In this document: in pieces, positions 45,185-52,399 of the stretch
How positions within the stretch are numbered: position 1 is the stretch's first letter
How the letters are laid out: each line of letters opens with the position of its first letter
From: Candidatus Rokuibacteriota bacterium
GTDB lineage: Bacteria; Methylomirabilota; Methylomirabilia; Rokubacteriales; CSP1-6
Reading direction: 5' to 3'
Assembly: GCA_016184125.1 (NCBI GenBank)
Contig: JACPDG010000038.1
Location: 81,022-145,021 of the forward strand
Length of the DNA stretch: 64,000 bases
The notes under the pieces: generated by a model
Told to the model about the DNA's origin: nothing
The model's input: only the letters and a program-made list of their open reading frames with translations
The model's database searches: none
Program-made: the position numbers and the translations under genes

Positions 45185-46219
45185 ATGCCCATCACCATTC
45201 GCTCCGCGAACCTCGAGTCCGACCGCAGCGCGCTGATCGCCCTGCTCGACCGGAATCTTCCCAGGACGACGGACGATCACGTCTTCGACTGGCTGTACCG
45301 CCAGAACCCGCACGGACCGGCTCGTGTCTGGGTGGCCGTCGACGGCACCTCGCACGCGGTCGTGGGCGCCGCCGCCGCGTTTCCGCGCCGGATGTATCAC
45401 GCCGACCGCGAGATGCTCGCGTGGGTGCTCGGGGACTTTTGCTTCGACGCCGCGTACCGGAGCCTCGGTCCGGCGATCGCGCTGCAGCGCACGATGCTCG
45501 ACGCGCTCGGCGCCGCGGACGGCACGTTCTGCTACGACTTCCCGAGCCGGAGCATGCTCGCGGTCTACGCGAGGCTCGGGATGAAAGAGCTCGACCAGAT
45601 GCAGCGGCTGGTGCAGCTCGTCCGCGTGAACGGCAAGCTCGCGGAGGCGCTCGGTGATCGCTGGATCGTCCCGGTTCTCGCCGCGCCCGCCAACCTGGTC
45701 CTGCGGGCGCTCCGATCCACGCGGCCGCGAGGCGGACCGAAGCTCGTCGTCGCGCCGCAGGTCGAGCCCTGCGGCGACGACTTCACCGTGCTCGCGCGCC
45801 GGGTGGGCGCGCAAGGCGGCGCGTGCGTCCAGCGCTCCGCGGAGTACCTGACGTGGCGGTACCTTCGGAATCCCCTGGTCCGCTGCGAGATGTTCACCGC
45901 GCGTGCCGGCGGCGCGCTGTGCGGCTACGCCGTGCTCGCATGCGAGGGCGACCGAGCCACGCTCCTCGATCTGTTCGGGCTCGACGACGCCGGTGCGCGG
46001 GCCGCGCTCGTCGACCGCGTCACGCGGGTGGCCGCCGCCCGCGGCGTCTCGACGCTCAGCGCCCCCGTCGTGGCCTCGCACCCGTCACGGCCGCTGCTCG
46101 AACGGCTCGGCTTCGTTCGCCGCGAGTGTCAGCCGGTGATGGCCTGCGGCCCCGGCGTTTCCGCGCCCGGTCCCGGCACCGCGCGCTGGCTCTTCTACCA
46201 GGGCGACCGCGACAGTTGA
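45185..46219 (+). CDS. GNAT-fold acetyltransferase-like protein, paralogue 1
   Basis: 344 residues. Blocks FDWLYRQNPHGPARVWVA, GAAAAFPRRMYHADREMLAW, LGDFCFDAAYRSLGPAIALQ and, in the second half, TWRYLRNPLVRCEMFTARA suggest two GNAT-like halves, as in EPS-associated acetyltransferases. It shares the same blocks, in the same order, with the protein at 46749, so the two are paralogues flanking an acyl carrier protein. Acceptor and donor unknown; acylation of a sugar amine is a reasonable guess. ATG 45185 lies 31 bp after the FkbM stop. Confidence 0.75.
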   Translation: MPITIRSANLESDRSALIALLDRNLPRTTDDHVFDWLYRQNPHGPARVWVAVDGTSHAVVGAAAAFPRRMYHADREMLAWVLGDFCFDAAYRSLGPAIALQRTMLDALGAADGTFCYDFPSRSMLAVYARLGMKELDQMQRLVQLVRVNGKLAEALGDRWIVPVLAAPANLVLRALRSTRPRGGPKLVVAPQVEPCGDDFTVLARRVGAQGGACVQRSAEYLTWRYLRNPLVRCEMFTARAGGALCGYAVLACEGDRATLLDLFGLDDAGARAALVDRVTRVAAARGVSTLSAPVVASHPSRPLLERLGFVRRECQPVMACGPGVSAPGPGTARWLFYQGDRDS

Positions 46220-46315
46220 ATGGGGGGCCCCGACATGGCCCCCCATACCCCGCCCCATACCCCCCCCGGCGCTCGCAAGCGCCCCGGGGAACCCGGGGCG
46301 CTGGACCGACCTCAT
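46220..46315 (+). repeat. Modular palindromic element, copy 16
   Basis: TGGGGGGCC-CCGACAT-GGCCCCCCA, then ACCCCGCCCCATACCCC spacer and AGCGCCCCGGGGAACCCGGGGCGCT. Directly followed by a second unit. Confidence 0.9.
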
Positions 46316-46400
46316 GGGGGGCCCCGACATGGCCCCCCATACCCCCCGGCGCTCGCAAGCGCCCCGGGGAACCCGGGGCGCTGCTCGACTTGCCGATGCG
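46316..46400 (+). repeat. Modular palindromic element, copy 17
   Basis: Nearly identical to the preceding unit: CATGGGGGGCC hairpin and AGCGCCCCGGGGAACCCGGGGCGCT. The two form a direct tandem separated by a few bases, which points to local duplication. Confidence 0.9.
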
Positions 46401-46467
46401 CCTCGGGGGGCCCGCCCCGGAACCGCAACAGGCTCCTGGCCCAGTGTGAGGCCACAAGAAAGGACAG

Positions 46468-46752
46468 ATGATGCCCACGACGCCCCCACAGGTCGACTCG
46501 ATCCACGAGCGAATCCGCGATTTCGTCGTCGAGGCGTTTCCGCAGGCGCGTAGCCGCGAGCTCGCGCCGCACACGCCGCTGCTCGAGAGCGGCATCCTCG
46601 ATTCGCTCGGCGTCCTGAGCCTCGTCGGGTTCCTTCAGGACCAGCTCGGCGTGCGCGTGGACGACGAGGACCTCGTCCCGGAGAACTTCCAGACCATCGA
46701 GCGGGTCGCGGCCTTCGCGTGCCGCAAGCTCTGGGACGAGGCGGCTGCGTGA
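46468..46752 (+). CDS. Acyl carrier protein
   Basis: 94 residues with the four-helix ACP pattern. The phosphopantetheine site is SGILDSLGVLSLVGFL, with Ser46 as attachment residue. LGVRVDDEDLVPENFQTIERV is the usual helix III region. It is not a fatty-acid-synthesis ACP by context; it lies between two GNAT paralogues, downstream of a CapK-like ligase and upstream of an acyl-CoA ligase. A carrier for an acyl or aminoacyl group to be placed on the glycan is likely. ATG 46468 follows AAAGGA; the stop overlaps GTG 46749. Confidence 0.88.
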   Translation: MMPTTPPQVDSIHERIRDFVVEAFPQARSRELAPHTPLLESGILDSLGVLSLVGFLQDQLGVRVDDEDLVPENFQTIERVAAFACRKLWDEAAA

Positions 46753-47942
46753 CTGAGAACATGGGGGGCCCCGACATGGCCCCCGACCGTCGCACGAAGG
46801 GGGCTGACGCCCCCCTCGGACTCCCCCGGCCCCAGCGCTCGGAGCCGTCCCGGGAAACCCGGGACGGCCCTCGATGGCGCGCTTCGTTCACGGGCTCACT
46901 GATCGTACGAACCGCCGATCCGGCCGGCGAGCGCGAGACGCTGCTCGAGATCCTCGAGCGAAACCTCGTGCAGCTTCCCCACCGGCGGCGGTTCGACTGG
47001 CTCTACCGCGACAACCCGGCCGGCCCCGCCTGGGCCTGGTTCGCCTGGGACACGCGGACGGCACGCGCCGTCGGCACCGCCGCCGTCTTCCCGCGCGCGA
47101 TCTGGATCGGCGACAGGCTGGCGCGGTGCGGACAGGTCGGCGACTTCGCCGTGGACGCGACGCACCGCACCCTCGGCCCCGCGGTGATGCTCCAGCGCTC
47201 CACATTCGAACCGGTCGACGACGGCCTGCTCGCCTTCTGCTACGACTGCCCGCCGCACGATCGGGGCATGGCGCCGTTCCTGCGGCTGGGCCTCGACGCG
47301 ACCCGGCGCACCCACCGCTATGCCTCGCTGCTCCGCGCGGAGCGTGAGATCCGAAAGCGCATCGGACCGAGCCGCGCGGTGCTGCCGCTGGCCCTGCTCG
47401 CGAACGCCGCGCTCGCGGTGCGCGCACGGCGCGGCACCACGAGGGCATCCGGCCTCGAGATCGCGGAGCACCTCGGCCGGTTCGGCGAGGAGTTCACCGC
47501 GCTCGACGGCGAGGTGCGCGACGCATCGCTCATCCGCGGTCGCCGCTGCGCCGAGGACCTGAACTGGCGGTACCGGGACGATCCGCTGCACGAGCACCAC
47601 GTCCTCACCGCGCGCCGCGGCGGCCGCCTCGTGGGCTTCGTCGTCGTGCGGATGGCCGGGGAGGACGCGCACGTGCTCGACCTGTTCGGTGACCTCGCCG
47701 CCGGCGCCGCGCCGGCGCTCCTGGACGCTGCCGCCGATCATGCGCGCCGGCGCCGCGCGCAGACCCTTCAGGCGCTGCTTGGCGAGGGGCACGACGTGCC
47801 CGACGCCTGGCGGCGTGCGGGCTTCCGCCCGAGATCCGCGGGGCCACACATCGTGGCCTATACACACCCGGGGGCGCCGCTGGGAGCCAGGCTCCGTTCC
47901 CCCGCCGAGTGGCTCCTGAGAAACGTCGACCTCTCGGCTTGA
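46749..47942 (+). CDS. GNAT-fold acetyltransferase-like protein, paralogue 2, with element in its N-terminus
   Basis: 397 residues from GTG 46749, which overlaps the ACP stop. After MTEN the frame passes through a repeat element (residues about 5-51) and then enters the conserved part: IVRTADPAGERETLLEILER, FDWLYRDNPAGPAWAWFAWD, GDFAVDATHRTLGPAVMLQ, NWRYRDDPLHEHHVLTARR. These blocks parallel the protein at 45185. No good start codon lies between the element and the first conserved strand, so translation probably crosses the element. The sequence gives no clue to the acceptor. Confidence 0.75.
   Translation: MTENMGGPDMAPDRRTKGADAPLGLPRPQRSEPSRETRDGPRWRASFTGSLIVRTADPAGERETLLEILERNLVQLPHRRRFDWLYRDNPAGPAWAWFAWDTRTARAVGTAAVFPRAIWIGDRLARCGQVGDFAVDATHRTLGPAVMLQRSTFEPVDDGLLAFCYDCPPHDRGMAPFLRLGLDATRRTHRYASLLRAEREIRKRIGPSRAVLPLALLANAALAVRARRGTTRASGLEIAEHLGRFGEEFTALDGEVRDASLIRGRRCAEDLNWRYRDDPLHEHHVLTARRGGRLVGFVVVRMAGEDAHVLDLFGDLAAGAAPALLDAAADHARRRRAQTLQALLGEGHDVPDAWRRAGFRPRSAGPHIVAYTHPGAPLGARLRSPAEWLLRNVDLSA
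46761..46901 (+). repeat. Modular palindromic element, copy 18 (in frame in an acetyltransferase)
   Basis: ATGGGGGGCCCCGACATGGCCCC, extra module GCACGAAGGGGGCTGACGCCCCC, second hairpin GCCGTCCCGGGAAACCCGGGACGGC, with both arms changed together, tail GCTTCGTTCACGGGCTC. Confidence 0.9.
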
Positions 47943-47949
47943 CTGACGC

Positions 47950-48094
47950 ATCCCGCGCTCGAGCCGCGCCCCGGGTCCCACGGGTGCGTCCCCGCACCCC
48001 CCGGGTGCGTCCCCGCACCCCCCGGGTGCGTCCCCGCACCCCCCGGGGCGCGTGCGAGCGCGGGGGGTTTGGGGGGCTTCGATAGCCCCCCCAT
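47950..48094 (-). repeat. Modular palindromic element, copy 19 (inverted, amplified loop module)
   Basis: On the minus strand: TGGGGGGGCTATCGAAGCCCCCC, then the second hairpin arms CGCGCCCCGG...CCGGGGCGCG separated by three tandem copies of the 21-bp GGTGCGGGGACGCACC module. It precedes the acyl-CoA ligase and its outer CATG supplies an in-frame ATG at 48093. Confidence 0.88.
47982..48045 (+). repeat. 21-bp tandem hairpin module, three copies (intergenic)
   Basis: GGGTGCGTCCCCGCACCCCC-type units start at 47982, 48003 and 48024. Each unit is itself a small inverted repeat (GGTGCG/CGCACC). Confidence 0.92.
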
Positions 48095-48104
48095 GGAGAA
48101 CAGT

Positions 48105-49688
48105 ATGGACTTCCTCATTCACCGCATGCTTCGTACGAGCGCAGCGCGACAGCCGGACAAGGAGGCGCTGGTCCACCGCGACGAGCGACTCGGCTACGCG
48201 GAGATGGCGCAACGGGTCAACGGGCTCGCCTGCGGCCTGCGGGAGGCCGGCGTCGAGCGCCGGGATCGCGTCGGCATCTTCCTGGACCACTCCGTGCCCC
48301 TGGCGCTCTCGATCTTCGCCGTGTCACAGGCGGGAGGCGTGTTCGTCCCGATCAACGCGGTGCTCTACCCCGACCAGGTCGGCCACATCGCCAACGACTG
48401 CCAGATGAAGGGCCTGATCACGTCGACGTCGAAGCTCCCGGCGCTGGCGCCCGTTCTCGCGACGGTCCCGTCCCTGCAGTTCCTCGTCATCGTCGATGAC
48501 GGCGGGTCCGCAAGGGCCGACGGCGTCGCCCTCCCCGTCCACGACTTCGCGCGCCTCTCGCGCCCGTCGGCCCAGGCGTGTCCGGACCTCGGGATCGACC
48601 GTGACCTCGCCGCGCTCCTGTACACCTCGGGCTCGACCGGGAAGCCGAAGGGCGTGATGGTGACCCACGCGCAGGTGATGGCGGGGAGCTCGATCGTCTC
48701 GACGTACCTCGGCATCGCCGAGAGCGAGCGCATCCTCTCGGTCCTGCCCTTTTCCTTCGACGCCGGCCTGAACCAGCTCATGACCGCGGTCCAGCAGGGT
48801 GCGACGTGCATCCTGACCCGGTTCGTGTTCGCGCGCGAGATCGTCCAGGTGCTCGAGCGTGAACGCATCACCGGCCTCGCGGGCGTGCCGACGGTGTGGG
48901 CGCTCCTCGCACAGCCGAGCTCGGCGCTCGCGCGGACGCCGCTGCCGCACCTGCGCTACATCACCAACACGGGCGGCCGGATGCCGAAGGCCGTGCTGGA
49001 CCAGCTCCGCAAGGCGTTGCCGAACGCCAAGGTGTTCCTGATGTACGGCCTGACGGAGGCCTTCCGCTCCACCTACCTGCCGCCGGAAGAGGTCGACCGG
49101 CGACCCTCCTCCATCGGGAAGGCGATCCCGAACACGGAGATCCTCGTGATCAACGACGACGGGCAGCCCTGCAAGCCCGGCGAGGTCGGTCAGCTCGTCC
49201 ACCGCGGGCCGACCGTGTCCTCCGGGTACTGGGGGCGCACGGACCTGACGAACGAGGTCCTGCGGCCGCATCCGCTGATCCCCGCCGAGCTGGGCGGCGA
49301 CGAGCGTGTGTGCTACTCGGGCGATCTCGTGACGATGGACGAGGACGGCTTTCTCTACTACATCGGCCGGCGCGACACGATGATCAAGTCGTCCGGATTC
49401 CGCATCAGCCCCACGGAGGTCGAGGAGATCCTCTTCTCGAGCGGACGCCTGCGCGGCGCGGCGGTGATCGGGATCCCGGACGACATCCTCGGGCAGGCGG
49501 TCAAGGCCTTCGTCGTGGCGCGTGAGGGGGAGAGGCTCGACACCGCGTCGCTGATGGAGTTCTGCGCCACCAGGATGCCGCGGTACATGGTGCCCGCGGC
49601 GATCGAGGTGCTCGACGAGCTGCCGAAGACGGGAACCGGGAAGGTCGACTACCCGGCGCTCCGGCGCCGCGAGGGGCTGGCGGCATGA
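48105..49688 (+). CDS. Acyl-CoA ligase (AMP-forming), exosortase A system-associated
   Basis: 527 residues, ANL superfamily. Motifs: LLYTSGSTGKPKGVMVTH near residue 171, TNTGGRMPKAVLD, MYGLTEAFRSTYLPPE, CYSGDLVTMDEDGFLYYIGR and GTGKVDYPAL with the C-terminal catalytic lysine. The family is a standard partner of the PLP decarboxylase in exosortase loci, and the pair overlaps by 4 bp here. Probably activates a carboxylate for a modification of the glycan or lipid carrier. ATG 48105 is chosen for the GGAG 5 bases upstream; ATG 48093, inside the repeat element, is in frame too. Confidence 0.93.
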   Translation: MDFLIHRMLRTSAARQPDKEALVHRDERLGYAEMAQRVNGLACGLREAGVERRDRVGIFLDHSVPLALSIFAVSQAGGVFVPINAVLYPDQVGHIANDCQMKGLITSTSKLPALAPVLATVPSLQFLVIVDDGGSARADGVALPVHDFARLSRPSAQACPDLGIDRDLAALLYTSGSTGKPKGVMVTHAQVMAGSSIVSTYLGIAESERILSVLPFSFDAGLNQLMTAVQQGATCILTRFVFAREIVQVLERERITGLAGVPTVWALLAQPSSALARTPLPHLRYITNTGGRMPKAVLDQLRKALPNAKVFLMYGLTEAFRSTYLPPEEVDRRPSSIGKAIPNTEILVINDDGQPCKPGEVGQLVHRGPTVSSGYWGRTDLTNEVLRPHPLIPAELGGDERVCYSGDLVTMDEDGFLYYIGRRDTMIKSSGFRISPTEVEEILFSSGRLRGAAVIGIPDDILGQAVKAFVVAREGERLDTASLMEFCATRMPRYMVPAAIEVLDELPKTGTGKVDYPALRRREGLAA

Positions 49689-51028
49689 GCATCGCCACGC
49701 TGGTCGAGCGCCTGTTCCCCGGCTCACGCCGCGAGCTCATCACCGGCGGTGTCCCGGTCAGCGACCTCGCTGGCCGGTTCGGCACCCCGCTCTTCGCGTA
49801 CGACGCGGGCGTCGCGGACGCGCGCTGGGCACGGCTGCGTGCGGCGGTGCCCGCGGAGTGCGCGATCGCCTACTCGGTGAAGGCGAATCCGAACCCGGCC
49901 ATCCTGCGCCGGTTCATCGCACGGGGGGCCGGGCTCGAGATCGCCTCGGCCGGCGAGCTGCAGCTCGCCCTCCGAGCGGGGTGCCCGCGCGACGCGGTGC
50001 TGTTCGCCGGACCGGCGAAGACGGACGCGGCGATCGAGGCCGCCCTGCAGGAACGCATCGGCGAGATCCACCTCGAGTCCGTCGGCGAGGCGCGACGCGC
50101 CGACGCCATCGCGCGGCGGCTCGGTGTCACCGCGCCGGTGGCGATCCGCGTCAACCCCGCGGAGGACGCCCAGGGGGGCGCCATGCGGATGGGCGGCCGG
50201 TCCGCGCCGTTCGGCGTCGACGAGGAGGCGCTTCAGGACGTCATCGCGGTCGTGCTCTCACGACCGTCCGTCGACTTCCGCGGGATCCATCTCTTCTCCG
50301 GGACCCAGATCCTCGACTACACGGTGCTGCTGCGCCAGTACCGGAAGGCGCTGGCGATCGCGCGCTCCGTCGCCGCACGGTACGGCGTCGTCGTCCGCAC
50401 GCTCGACGTGGGCGGCGGCCTCGGCATCCCGTACTTCGACGGTGAGACGGAGCTCGACGTCGAGCGGCTCGGCAAGGGACTGGAGGAGCTCGTGGGGCGG
50501 TGTCAGCAAGACCCGTTGCTGGCCTCGGCGCGCATCATGCTCGAGCCCGGCCGGTACCTCATCGGCGAGGCGGGCCTCTACGTCACGCGGGTCATCGATA
50601 TCAAGGTCTCGCGCGGGAAGAAGTTCGTGATCGTCGACGGCGGCATGAACCACCACCTGGCCGCCTCGGGCAATCTCGGCCAGGTCATCAAGCGCAACTT
50701 CCCGGTCGCCCTCGTCGAGCGCCTGGACGAGGCCCCGAAGGAGACCGTCGACGTCGTCGGCCCACTCTGCACGCCGCTCGATGTCCTCGCACGAGACGTC
50801 CGCCTGCCGTCGGCGAAGATCGGGGATCTCTTCGCGGTCTTCCAGTCCGGCGCGTACGCGCGGACGGCCAGTCCGCTCGGTTTCCTGTCTCACGCGAGCC
50901 CCGCGGAGGTGATGGTCGACGACCGCACGGTCACGCTCATTCGCCGCCGGGGCACACACGCCGACCTCTTCCACGACCTTCCTGACACCGGCGAGCTGCC
51001 GGCCGTCACGACCCCGCGAGCCTCGTGA
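49685..51028 (+). CDS. PLP-dependent decarboxylase, exosortase A system-associated
   Basis: 447 residues of the ornithine/diaminopimelate decarboxylase fold-III family. PLP-binding lysine in YSVKANPNPA (Lys66), glycine-rich phosphate loop LDVGGGLGIPYFDGET, EPGRYLIGEAGLYV, and the active-site cysteine in GPLCTPLDVL. It probably decarboxylates an amino acid or its adenylate product supplied through the upstream ligase; the true substrate of this subfamily is not known. ATG 49685 overlaps the ligase stop and the 3' end overlaps GTG 51025. Confidence 0.93.
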   Translation: MSIATLVERLFPGSRRELITGGVPVSDLAGRFGTPLFAYDAGVADARWARLRAAVPAECAIAYSVKANPNPAILRRFIARGAGLEIASAGELQLALRAGCPRDAVLFAGPAKTDAAIEAALQERIGEIHLESVGEARRADAIARRLGVTAPVAIRVNPAEDAQGGAMRMGGRSAPFGVDEEALQDVIAVVLSRPSVDFRGIHLFSGTQILDYTVLLRQYRKALAIARSVAARYGVVVRTLDVGGGLGIPYFDGETELDVERLGKGLEELVGRCQQDPLLASARIMLEPGRYLIGEAGLYVTRVIDIKVSRGKKFVIVDGGMNHHLAASGNLGQVIKRNFPVALVERLDEAPKETVDVVGPLCTPLDVLARDVRLPSAKIGDLFAVFQSGAYARTASPLGFLSHASPAEVMVDDRTVTLIRRRGTHADLFHDLPDTGELPAVTTPRAS

Positions 51029-52389
51029 CGCGCACCGTGCTCATGATCGCGTTCCACTTCCCGCCCTACGCCGGATCGAGCAGCGTGCACCGCACGGCGC
51101 GGTTCGCGCAGCATCTGCCGGCGTCGGGGTGGAAGACCGTCGTGCTGACCGCCGATCGCCGGGCGTACCCGAGGACCGACTGGGGCCAGTACCGCGACGC
51201 CCTCCGCGCCATTCCCGTGGCGCGCGCGTTCGCACTGGACGCGGCGAGACACCTCGCGATCGGCGGCCGGTACCTCCGGAGCATGGCGCTGCCCGACCGC
51301 TGGGTGAGCTGGTGGCCCGGCGCCGTCCTGACCGGCGACGCACTGGCCCGCGCACATCGCCCATCCCTGATCTGGTCGACGTACCCGATCGCGACGGCCC
51401 ACCTCGTCGGCCTGGCGCTGCACCGTCGCACCGGGCTGCCGTGGGTCGCGGAGTTCCGCGATCCCATGATCGACGGCGACTACCCGGCGAACGCTCGCGT
51501 TCGCCGCCTGCATTCGTGGATCGAGCGACGGATCGCGGCGCGCGCCGCCGCGCTCGTGTTCACGACGCCGTCCGCGCGACAGGCGTACCTCGCGCGCCAC
51601 TCCGCGGTGGTGCCCGAACGCTGCCACGTCATCCCGAACGGCTACGACGAGGAGGACTTCACGGGTGCGGCCGCGCACCCCACGGGTGCGGCCGCGCACC
51701 CCACGGGTGCGGCCGCGCACCGCGCCGGTGTGCGGCCGGTCCGCCTGCTGCACGCCGGCGTCATCTATCCTCAGGAGCGCGATCCGCGGCCCTTCTTCAC
51801 CGCCCTGTCGATGCTCAAGCACGGGGGGCGTCTGGCGGCGCAAGGGCTCATGGTCGACCTCCGCGCGCCAGGGTCGGACGCGCACTATGCCGCGGTCCTC
51901 CAGGGCCTCGGCATCGACGACGTCGTGCGTCTGCTCCCGCCGGTGCCGCATCCGGCCGCGCTCGCGGACTGCGCCGAGGCGGACGCGCTCCTGCTGATGC
52001 AGGGGCCCTCGTGCAATCACCAGATCCCCGCGAAGGCCTACGAGTACCTGCGCGTCGGTCGCCCGATCCTGGCACTCACGCCGGCCGAGGGGGACACGGC
52101 GCGGCTCCTCGCGGAAACCGGAGGCAGCACGGTCGTCGACATCGACGACGTCGATGCGATGGGCCAGGCGTTGCCGCGCTTCCTCGACTCCGTCCGGCAG
52201 GGGACGCATCCCCTCCCGGACGCGGGCTGCGTCAGACGGTACGAGCGTGCGCGGCAGGCGCGCAACCTCGCTGCGTGTTTCGACCGCCTCCTCGAGGGGT
52301 GCGCGGCCGCACCCGTGGGGTGCGCGGCCGCACCCGTGGGGTGCGCGGCCGCACCCGTGGGGTGCGCGGCCGCACCCGGGCGGTCCTGA
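51025..52389 (+). CDS. Glycosyltransferase (GT-B) with two heptapeptide-repeat insertions
   Basis: 454 residues from GTG 51025. N-terminal MIAFHFPPYAGSSSVHRTAR and WVAEFRDPMIDGDYP match a glycosyltransferase group of EPS loci; the donor side has LLHAGVIYPQERDPRPFFTA, DALLLMQGPSCNHQIPAKAY and EYLRVGRPILALTP. Residues about 213-232 are three copies of TGAAAHP, inserted just after the VIPNGYDEEDF strand between the two domains. Residues 425-454 contain four copies of GCAAAPV before the stop. Both arrays are translated 21-bp DNA modules shared with the repeat elements. The second array probably adds to, and the first interrupts, an otherwise normal enzyme. Confidence 0.86.
   Translation: MTRTVLMIAFHFPPYAGSSSVHRTARFAQHLPASGWKTVVLTADRRAYPRTDWGQYRDALRAIPVARAFALDAARHLAIGGRYLRSMALPDRWVSWWPGAVLTGDALARAHRPSLIWSTYPIATAHLVGLALHRRTGLPWVAEFRDPMIDGDYPANARVRRLHSWIERRIAARAAALVFTTPSARQAYLARHSAVVPERCHVIPNGYDEEDFTGAAAHPTGAAAHPTGAAAHRAGVRPVRLLHAGVIYPQERDPRPFFTALSMLKHGGRLAAQGLMVDLRAPGSDAHYAAVLQGLGIDDVVRLLPPVPHPAALADCAEADALLLMQGPSCNHQIPAKAYEYLRVGRPILALTPAEGDTARLLAETGGSTVVDIDDVDAMGQALPRFLDSVRQGTHPLPDAGCVRRYERARQARNLAACFDRLLEGCAAAPVGCAAAPVGCAAAPVGCAAAPGRS
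51661..51720 (+). repeat. 21-bp tandem hairpin module, three copies (coding)
   Basis: Units GGGTGCGGCCGCGCACCCCAC start at 51663, 51684 and 51705, each an inverted repeat (GGTGCG/CGCACC). They lie in frame in the glycosyltransferase at 51025 and are read as TGAAAHP. Confidence 0.95.
52296..52380 (+). repeat. 21-bp tandem hairpin module, four copies (coding)
   Basis: Four units GGGTGCGCGGCCGCACCCGTG with period 21, differing from each other by almost nothing. They form the C-terminal GCAAAPV repeats of the glycosyltransferase at 51025 and end just before its TGA. Confidence 0.95.
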
Positions 52390-52399
52390 ACCGAGGGCG

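Noticed and set aside
47982..52380. Possible CRISPR array at the 21-bp tandem repeats
   Set aside because: Units are directly adjacent with no unique spacers, the unit is too short, and no cas gene is present.
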